Source: a virus
Reading direction: 5' to 3' (one strand)
DNA length: 27,047 nucleotides
IMG/VR virus record: IMGVR_UViG_3300011995_000081
Coordinates: 1 to 27,047 of that record
Part shown: piece by piece, positions 22,533-27,047 of the stretch
Position numbering within the stretch: position 1 is the first letter of the stretch
Layout: each line of letters starts with the position of its first letter
The notes under the pieces: generated by a model
What the model was told of the DNA's origin: nothing
Database searches by the model: none
The model's input: the letters and a program-made list of their open reading frames with translations, nothing else
Translations under genes and position numbers: made by a program

Positions 22533-22550
22533 CTAAAGGTATTTTTTATT

Positions 22551-24320
22551 TTAAGCTCCAAATGTTACACCAGTTGGTAGAATGTTGAAGTCAAGTTGAA
22601 TGAATTCAGCAGTTCTAGTTGGCTGTAAGTAGATAGCACCTACAAGTAGGTTACGGTCAATTACATCCGGTGTATTATTTGTTTCGTCCATTACAACGCG
22701 GAAGGCATAAAGACCTTGACGCTGCTGTACATAGTCTAGATATGGATTAACTTGAGAAAGGAATCTATTACGAGTAACTGCAGTGTTTTGCTCAAATACA
22801 AGAGTTTGTGCTATTTGACCAATATATCCTTTTAACGCAATCAATAGACGACGTACGTTTACGCGATCAAGTGCAGAAGCTCGAGCTTGTAAGGTCTTTT
22901 GACCATATACTACTGTACCTTGTCCTGGAAATACTGCGATTGGGTTAACTTTAGCAGAATACAACGTGTTACGCTGTCCTACAGTTAGACGTCTTTCAGG
23001 CTGAATTACAGTTGGTAGACCTCCACGATTAAGACCTGCTGGTGCAAACCACTCAGCTGATACCTTATCATTATATTCGTACACTCCAGGAATAATTACA
23101 GAAGCAGGTACGAAGTTTAAACGGCCAGTTTCAATAGAGCGAACCTGTACCCAAGGCCAATATGTAGCACCGTAGCTGTTATCGTAAGATTGTGCAGATA
23201 TAGTAGCAGATGAAATAGTTTGATTATATCCAACCATGTCAACTACTGCGATAGCATCTCCGCGGTTCTGAACTGTAGATAATAGACTACCAACAATTGA
23301 TGAAGCGTTTTGATTTGAGATACCAGGTGCGTAAATTGCATCATATACGTACTGGTCTTGGTTAGATAGAAGATTGATAGCAGTAGTATAGTTATCAGGG
23401 AATACACCTTGAATATTAGTTCCCGGAGTAGCACCAGTTGAAGATACTACTGGAATATTTTCGTATAAATTTAATGCAGCTAAGCCAAAGCATCCATATA
23501 AAGGACCTGTTGCACCGCCAAAGGCTCCATTTTCTGATCCAGTTCCATTAGTTGGGATTGATGCAGTATATTGAGTGTAAGCTTGTCCTTGTGGATTTAG
23601 GTAGTTAGGTGTTGGTAAATTAACAGATTTAACACGGACATATAGAGAGGCGTTAGGGTAGCTTCCTGTAATCTCTAAGTACTTCTGTCCATCACTATCT
23701 GTAGCTACCGTTTGTGTTTGGTCTCCAATTACGTAAGCGACATAGTTATTCTGATTTGGATCTAAAGAAAGATTAGTCCAAGTCTCAAGTACAGTCTGGT
23801 TTGCATTATAATCGTCACCTCTCCTGATTAGTAAAGTAAATTGGCCGGAAGCGGAATCGGCTTGAGTAATTTGCCATCTAACGTTACTTGCTGAACCAGA
23901 AGGTAGAATACTGCCGGTTATTGTATCAACGCCTTGATTGTTGTTCATGATAGTACCTACTGAAAGGGTTTCAAGAACAAATGGGCTCTCTCCTGCAATT
24001 CCGCAAGGAATACGTGAAGAGCTTGCAGCAGTATAAGAGCCGCTAGCTACTCTTGTTACAAGTAAGGAAGTACCTCCTTGTTGAAAGTAGTTGTAAGCGG
24101 CTTGAGACGTCATATATTCGTAAGTATTGCTGTTTGAAACGAATGTAGTTCCAAATCTAGCTTTATACTGAGAATACGAAGTAACGAGAGTGGGAATATT
24201 AGGCTTTCCTATTACTGTAGGGCCTATTAAGGCTGCACCGACAGTTACTGGACCTGCAGTTACCTGAGAAAGGTCATTTTCTCTTAGGAATACGCCTGGT
24301 GAAATTAATGCTTCTGCCAT
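22551..24320 (-). CDS. 18: Tail sheath protein (gp18 family)
   Basis: 589 aa, against 659 in T4. It forms the contractile sheath around the tube. The N-terminus is diagnostic: EALISPGVFLRENDLSQVTA, GPVTVGAALIGPTVIGKPNI, and then a segment with 'Y..RFG' (YSQYKARFG), matching the sheath family. The C-terminal domain, VNVRRLLIALKGYIGQIAQT, followed by LVFEQNTAVTRNRFLSQVNP, YLDYVQQRQGLYAFRVVMD and YLQPTRTAEFIQLDFNILPT, is the conserved region that makes the interlocking mesh between subunits. The middle (about 90-280) is variable and Ser/Gly/Thr-rich, a likely surface-exposed insertion. Strongly expressed structural gene; ATATTTAT lies 22 bases before its ATG and no SD is present. Confidence 0.96.
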   Translation of the reverse strand: MAEALISPGVFLRENDLSQVTAGPVTVGAALIGPTVIGKPNIPTLVTSYSQYKARFGTTFVSNSNTYEYMTSQAAYNYFQQGGTSLLVTRVASGSYTAASSSRIPCGIAGESPFVLETLSVGTIMNNNQGVDTITGSILPSGSASNVRWQITQADSASGQFTLLIRRGDDYNANQTVLETWTNLSLDPNQNNYVAYVIGDQTQTVATDSDGQKYLEITGSYPNASLYVRVKSVNLPTPNYLNPQGQAYTQYTASIPTNGTGSENGAFGGATGPLYGCFGLAALNLYENIPVVSSTGATPGTNIQGVFPDNYTTAINLLSNQDQYVYDAIYAPGISNQNASSIVGSLLSTVQNRGDAIAVVDMVGYNQTISSATISAQSYDNSYGATYWPWVQVRSIETGRLNFVPASVIIPGVYEYNDKVSAEWFAPAGLNRGGLPTVIQPERRLTVGQRNTLYSAKVNPIAVFPGQGTVVYGQKTLQARASALDRVNVRRLLIALKGYIGQIAQTLVFEQNTAVTRNRFLSQVNPYLDYVQQRQGLYAFRVVMDETNNTPDVIDRNLLVGAIYLQPTRTAEFIQLDFNILPTGVTFGA

Positions 24321-24341
24321 TTTAATAATTTATTTCTAGTA

Positions 24342-24349
24342 ATAAATAT
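24342..24349 (-). promoter_or_regulatory. ATATTTAT motif before the sheath gene
   Basis: The minus strand reads GATATTTATTACTAG, a variant of the recurrent CTATTTAT, 22 bases before the ATG at 24320. The sheath is among the most abundant virion proteins, so a late promoter here would make sense. Confidence 0.4.
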
Positions 24350-24396
24350 CAGTCCGTAAAGGCAAAACCTAATTTATTCCTAAGGAGTACTCTACA

Positions 24397-24651
24397 TTAA
24401 GCTAAAACAGAGGTAATTGTACCTGTTTCAGGATCAATGGATCCGTCTCCGTACTTCTCACCAAGCTGTTTCAATTGATTTCGTTGTTTAATAGCGTTAG
24501 CTTTAATAGCTTCTTTCAGATTCTCTAATTCAAGATCTAATAGTGTTCTCTGGAAATGTATTTCACCTAAGACTGCAGCTAAACGGTTAGCTTCAGTTCT
24601 ATTGTTCTGAAACTCTTGTAACTCTTCTGGAGTTAATTTTCTTTCTTCCAT
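24397..24651 (-). CDS. Small coiled-coil protein, 84 aa
   Basis: I do not recognise a specific family. Residues 3-62 are a continuous amphipathic helix (LTPEELQEFQNNRTEANRLA, then ELENLKEAIKANAIKQRNQL), with leucines at heptad spacing, so a coiled coil or helical hairpin (prefoldin-like outline) is likely. A short C-terminal turn follows (GDGSIDPETGTITSVLA); the 'yGdG.id.etG.it' ending resembles those of many small phage proteins that act as assembly helpers. It sits between the 44-aa Lys-rich protein (two bases upstream) and the sheath, so a structural or assembly role is likely. ATG at 24651, no SD. Confidence 0.7.
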   Translation of the reverse strand: MEERKLTPEELQEFQNNRTEANRLAAVLGEIHFQRTLLDLELENLKEAIKANAIKQRNQLKQLGEKYGDGSIDPETGTITSVLA

Positions 24652-24653
24652 AA

Positions 24654-24788
24654 TTATTTCTTATTTGTAACTTTTTTGACTGTTTTTTTAACCTTCTCAG
24701 GTTTTGCTTCTACAACGGGAGCTTCTACTTTAGGTTCGGATTTGATAAAAAGACTCTTTAATTTGTTGAGAATGTTAACGAGCTTCAT
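24654..24788 (-). CDS. Very short Lys-rich protein, 44 aa
   Basis: A complete small frame: ATG at 24788, TAA at 24656-24654. It reads MKLVNILNKLKSLFIKSEPK, then an alternating Val/Glu/Pro/Ala segment (VEAPVVEAKPEK), then a Lys-rich tail (VKKTVKKVTNKK). The N-terminal 15 residues form a small amphipathic helix. The PK/KK-rich tail could bind DNA or simply be disordered. It starts two bases before the 84-aa gene ends its leader (the TAA ends at 24654 and the next ATG starts at 24651), which implies translational coupling. A CTATTTATA motif lies 14 bases before the ATG, supporting it as the first gene of a transcript. Function unknown; codon use and packing make it plausible as a real gene. Confidence 0.6.
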   Translation of the reverse strand: MKLVNILNKLKSLFIKSEPKVEAPVVEAKPEKVKKTVKKVTNKK

Positions 24789-24802
24789 AAGTTTTGTTTT
24801 TT

Positions 24803-24843
24803 ATAAATAGTAATATTACTTAGCAGGTCTAATATATAAATAG
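24803..24843 (-). promoter_or_regulatory. Two CTATTTAT motifs in the 134-base gap before the tail genes
   Basis: The minus strand has AGCTATTTATATATT (core 24843-24836) and ACTATTTATAAAAAAC (core 24810-24803), 33 bases apart. This gap (24789-24922) is the largest intergenic stretch and separates the sugar/oxygenase genes from the tail genes. The closer copy is 14 bases from the 44-aa ATG. Best candidate for the promoter of the tail shaft block. Confidence 0.45.
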
Positions 24844-24922
24844 CTGATTACGTGACAGAATTAGATATAATATACACAATATTAAATTTGAAATGATCTA
24901 TATCCGCCTGATAGCTACTATA

Positions 24923-25516
24923 TTATTTGAAATGTTCTCCGCCTACCCAAAACACTAAAGATCGGCGCATACCTTTCGTTACTCTAGTAACTCTATGCAT
25001 CATATAAGAAGGGAATACAAATACTGCACCTTTATCACGAGAGGCAGTTACAAAGTTATCTCCTCCTAGCCAATACTGTAAATCACCTCCATTATAGTCA
25101 TCAGGACCGGCTAGCTGAACTACAACTGAAACTTTTCTGAGAGATGGCGAACCAGGGCCTATGTCTTGATGCCATACGTAATGACCGCTCTCAGAAGCTA
25201 AATATTCTGTATATTGAATATTATCGACTATGTGATGTAGATTAAAATCCCAAAGTACTTCGTTAGCTTCAATAACACATGCCATTAAGCGTTCATATAG
25301 CCATTCCCACTGTGGTGTTTTTGGTATCCACTTAAGACGGGATGATCTAATTTTTTTACCCTCGTTTCCATCTCCAATAACAGTAGCTTCTTCAAATTGC
25401 AGTGAATTAAGGTCCTGGTCTATCTTAGATAGTTCTTCTGGAGTGAATTTTGTAAGGTAGTAGTAGAAATTTTGAGGATCGTTTTCTTTTTTAGGGAATG
25501 TGTAAGTTGTGAACAT
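24923..25516 (-). CDS. 2-oxoglutarate/Fe(II)-dependent oxygenase
   Basis: 197 aa. It would hydroxylate a substrate using O2, 2-oxoglutarate and Fe(II). The double-stranded beta-helix is visible: HYVWHQDIGPG with the metal pair H116 and D118, the core KVSVVVQLAGPDDYNGGDLQ, then KGAVFVFPSYMMHRVTRVTK with the third ligand H174, and GMRRSLVFWVGG with R184 for 2-oxoglutarate. All four key residues are present, so it should be active. This is the prolyl-4-hydroxylase/PKHD-like shape that is common in T4-like phages of aquatic bacteria. The substrate (a protein, nucleobase or sugar) cannot be read from sequence. It begins 10 bases after the glycosyltransferase stop upstream, so both are probably in one operon. 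ATG at 25516, no SD. Confidence 0.9.
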   Translation of the reverse strand: MFTTYTFPKKENDPQNFYYYLTKFTPEELSKIDQDLNSLQFEEATVIGDGNEGKKIRSSRLKWIPKTPQWEWLYERLMACVIEANEVLWDFNLHHIVDNIQYTEYLASESGHYVWHQDIGPGSPSLRKVSVVVQLAGPDDYNGGDLQYWLGGDNFVTASRDKGAVFVFPSYMMHRVTRVTKGMRRSLVFWVGGEHFK

Positions 25517-25526
25517 GGTGTTATTT

Positions 25527-26306
25527 TTAAAGGTTTATTTGTTTGCTTCTAATAAATTCTAAATCGAAAGTTGTTGTTGATATCGGGAAAGCTTCGTTAT
25601 TAAAAGGATATTTGTAAGGATCAGTCATCCTCCATCCTTCGCCCCACTTCTTATTTAGGTATTCAAAATTAATTTGGTTTATTTGAGATAGGCGCATTTG
25701 TAATTCAGAGCTTGATTTAACTGTCTGGCTTCCGTGTTTATAGTATTCATGAGCTAATCCATCTCCGTGGTAGTAAGGTCTAGTTAAACTGTAAACTCGC
25801 TTTAAAGGTTTTGCCCATACTCTCATAATGTAATCTGCATCTTCGCAGTAAGCTGGAGATAAGTTTTCATCAAATAATCCGTACTCCTGAATAACCCAAT
25901 CTTTAATTAAGAAAAGGTCCCATGATCCGTCATTAAAATCTCCTCCATATCCATGAACTATACCTATGTCGTTTTGTTGAGAGGCTTGTACCATCTCTTT
26001 TAGAAAACCTTCGGTAAAAGCTATGTCGTCATTTGTTATTATCCAGAAAGGAGCGTTTATGTAAGATTTTATAATTAAGTTCCAAACGCAAGGAATACCT
26101 AAGTTAGCAGGGAGATGGCATACTGTTAATTTATCAACAAAGTAATTTTTATTTTTATCTAACTCCTCAAGCTGCTGTGTTATCTCTCCTTTACCGTTAT
26201 TATTAAATATAACAAAGTTTTCTACAGGGTAATCTATACTCCTATACAACCTCTCCACCCATTGCGGGTTTTTCATAACTGGCGCTCCAATAACCGGTAT
26301 TTTCAT
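25527..26306 (-). CDS. GT-A fold (family 2-like) glycosyltransferase
   Basis: 259 aa. It likely moves a sugar from a nucleotide donor to a surface or virion glycan. The N-terminus MKIPVIGAPVMKNPQWVERL opens a Rossmann-type fold. FVIFNNNGKG (31-40) is the donor-binding loop. ANLGIPCVWN (67-76) follows, then WIITNDDIAF (88-97), where D93/D94 form the DXD-like metal site. SPAYCEDADYIMRVW (150-164) carries the family's acidic E155/D156 motif and catalytic-base region; HGDG (180-183) lies close behind. Signal peptide and membrane anchor are lacking, so it is cytoplasmic. The gene is four bases from the methyltransferase upstream and 10 from the oxygenase downstream, suggesting a three-gene sugar-modifying operon. 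Acceptor unknown. Confidence 0.85.
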   Translation of the reverse strand: MKIPVIGAPVMKNPQWVERLYRSIDYPVENFVIFNNNGKGEITQQLEELDKNKNYFVDKLTVCHLPANLGIPCVWNLIIKSYINAPFWIITNDDIAFTEGFLKEMVQASQQNDIGIVHGYGGDFNDGSWDLFLIKDWVIQEYGLFDENLSPAYCEDADYIMRVWAKPLKRVYSLTRPYYHGDGLAHEYYKHGSQTVKSSSELQMRLSQINQINFEYLNKKWGEGWRMTDPYKYPFNNEAFPISTTTFDLEFIRSKQINL

Positions 26307-26310
26307 AAAG

Positions 26311-27047
26311 TTAATTTAGATCTATCACTTTGACTCTTGGTAATAATATAATAAATTTTGCTTGAACTTCCAACGCTAAAGACTTTATTATATACTCTGC
26401 AAAATTATGTGCTAATACTAGTATGTAATCTGGCGGTGATGTTTTTAAGGTAGTTCTATCTACTATCTTTATACCGGTACCTGGAATGTATTTGCCTTGT
26501 TTTAAATTAGTATCATCGACTACGTAGTCTATTTCTTTATCTGTAAGTTGCATTGCATTTAAGTATATGCATCCCTTTGCTGCTGCACCAAATCCTGCTA
26601 GTTTATAACCTTGGTTTTTTAAGTTTAAAATAAAATCTTTAGATTTTTTTATATACAACTCTATTCCTTTTCCCCAATCTATGTAATCCTGTACTGTATT
26701 GCTTTCTTTCTCTAAATAATCTTCGATACTATAGTCACAAGGTTGAAAAGCTTGCCCTAACTCTCCTTTATGTGTTATTAGTAATCTCATAGTACCTCCG
26801 TGTATAGGATACTTTACTGCTTTGATTATCTGTAAATTATACTTATTAAATAACTTTACTAGAGGCTTTAATAAGTAGTAGTAAACATGTTCATGGTAGA
26901 CTTGATCAAACTGATTAGTCTCTAAGCTAGTTTTCCAGTATGGAAATTCTAAGCACCAAATACCGAATTTATCCAAACTCAACGATATCCCTTCTACAAA
27001 GCTACTAATAGGTTCGGTATGTTGAAAGCAATTTGTAGTCGTAATTA
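26311..27047 (-). CDS. Sugar C-methyltransferase-like protein, 5' end outside window
   Basis: The frame stays open to the right edge, so the start lies beyond 27047; the in-frame TTG at 26982 is not the real start. The visible part begins within the SAM-dependent methyltransferase domain (NCFQHTEPISSFVEGI, then KFGIWCLEFPYW). It continues into YHEHVYYYL, the Tyr-Glu-His motif implicated in catalysis in deoxysugar C-methyltransferases, and IHGGTMRLLI. The last ~120 residues are the C-methyltransferase C-terminal domain: LAGFGAAAKGCIYLNAMQLT, YVVDDTNLKQGKYIPGTGIK and PDYILVLAHNFAEYI. The usual substrates are keto-sugar nucleotides such as dTDP-4-keto-deoxysugars. Beside a glycosyltransferase, it probably prepares a modified sugar. 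Whether the N-terminal zinc-binding part is present cannot be seen. Confidence 0.87.
   Translation of the reverse strand, partial: ITTTNCFQHTEPISSFVEGISLSLDKFGIWCLEFPYWKTSLETNQFDQVYHEHVYYYLLKPLVKLFNKYNLQIIKAVKYPIHGGTMRLLITHKGELGQAFQPCDYSIEDYLEKESNTVQDYIDWGKGIELYIKKSKDFILNLKNQGYKLAGFGAAAKGCIYLNAMQLTDKEIDYVVDDTNLKQGKYIPGTGIKIVDRTTLKTSPPDYILVLAHNFAEYIIKSLALEVQAKFIILLPRVKVIDLN

Noticed and set aside
23243-23434. Second minus-strand frame inside the sheath gene
   Set aside because: The sheath frame is unambiguous; this is an overlapping shadow.
26311-26982. Complete 223-aa gene starting at TTG 26982
   Set aside because: The frame is open to the window edge and the upstream residues match the methyltransferase domain, so the gene is truncated by the window.
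1-27047. tRNA genes, CRISPR arrays, insertion sequences, integrase or att sites
   Set aside because: None seen by eye: no cloverleaf with a CCA end, no regular spaced repeats, no transposase or integrase motifs.

Overview
The window is a piece of the genome of a T4-like, contractile-tailed phage (myovirus). It is AT-rich (roughly one third G+C by eye), tightly packed, and every gene I accept lies on the minus strand, so transcription runs from high to low coordinates. Most starts lack a Shine-Dalgarno sequence and have A/T-rich leaders. That style is typical of Bacteroidota and their phages, so I infer a Bacteroidota-type host; this is inference, not proof.

In transcription order from the right edge there are five blocks. 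(1) A carbohydrate/oxygenase module: the 3' part of a sugar C-methyltransferase-like gene, a family 2-type glycosyltransferase and a 2-oxoglutarate/Fe(II) oxygenase. (2) Tail shaft: two small proteins (44 and 84 aa), tail sheath (gp18), a Lys-rich protein and tail tube (gp19), followed by the one clear intrinsic terminator. (3) Tail assembly: a three-helix membrane protein, a gp26-like protein that reads into a second frame at a run of nine T (candidate programmed frameshift, G/GT style), the tape measure, then baseplate proteins: a 76-aa protein, a 650-aa tail-tube-initiator-like protein, a gp53/LysM-like wedge protein, and a 1409-aa protein ending in a DUF2272/NlpC-like domain. A 222-aa unknown closes the block. 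(4) DNA replication and repair: a short, divergent family A DNA polymerase, an unknown 139-aa protein, a cysteine-free gp32 SSB, UvsX recombinase, a DenV-type pyrimidine-dimer glycosylase, an RNase H-like 5'-3' exonuclease, a DnaB/gp41 helicase, a 72-aa unknown and a coenzyme-B12-dependent ribonucleotide reductase. (5) An OCH1-like glycosyltransferase, a 95-aa unknown, and the N-terminus of a tail-fibre-like protein that runs off the left edge.

Blocks 3 and 5 build and decorate the particle, while block 4 makes dNTPs, unwinds, coats, copies, recombines and repairs DNA. Two sorts of promoter-like signal can be seen. Three sites have a sigma70-like form (TTGnnT-17-TATATT), ahead of the SSB, polymerase and membrane-protein genes. 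About ten intergenic copies of CTATTTAT or a close variant lie just ahead of genes and may be a phage-specific late promoter. Two exact T4-type TATAAATA octamers also occur.

The points most worth a second look are the T9 frameshift in the tail chaperone, the unusual polymerase, the recurring CTATTTAT element, the zinc-less gp32, the Ser-for-Cys substitution in the baseplate hydrolase-like domain, and the inverted repeats around the tail-tube terminator. I saw no tRNA, CRISPR array, insertion sequence or integrase.
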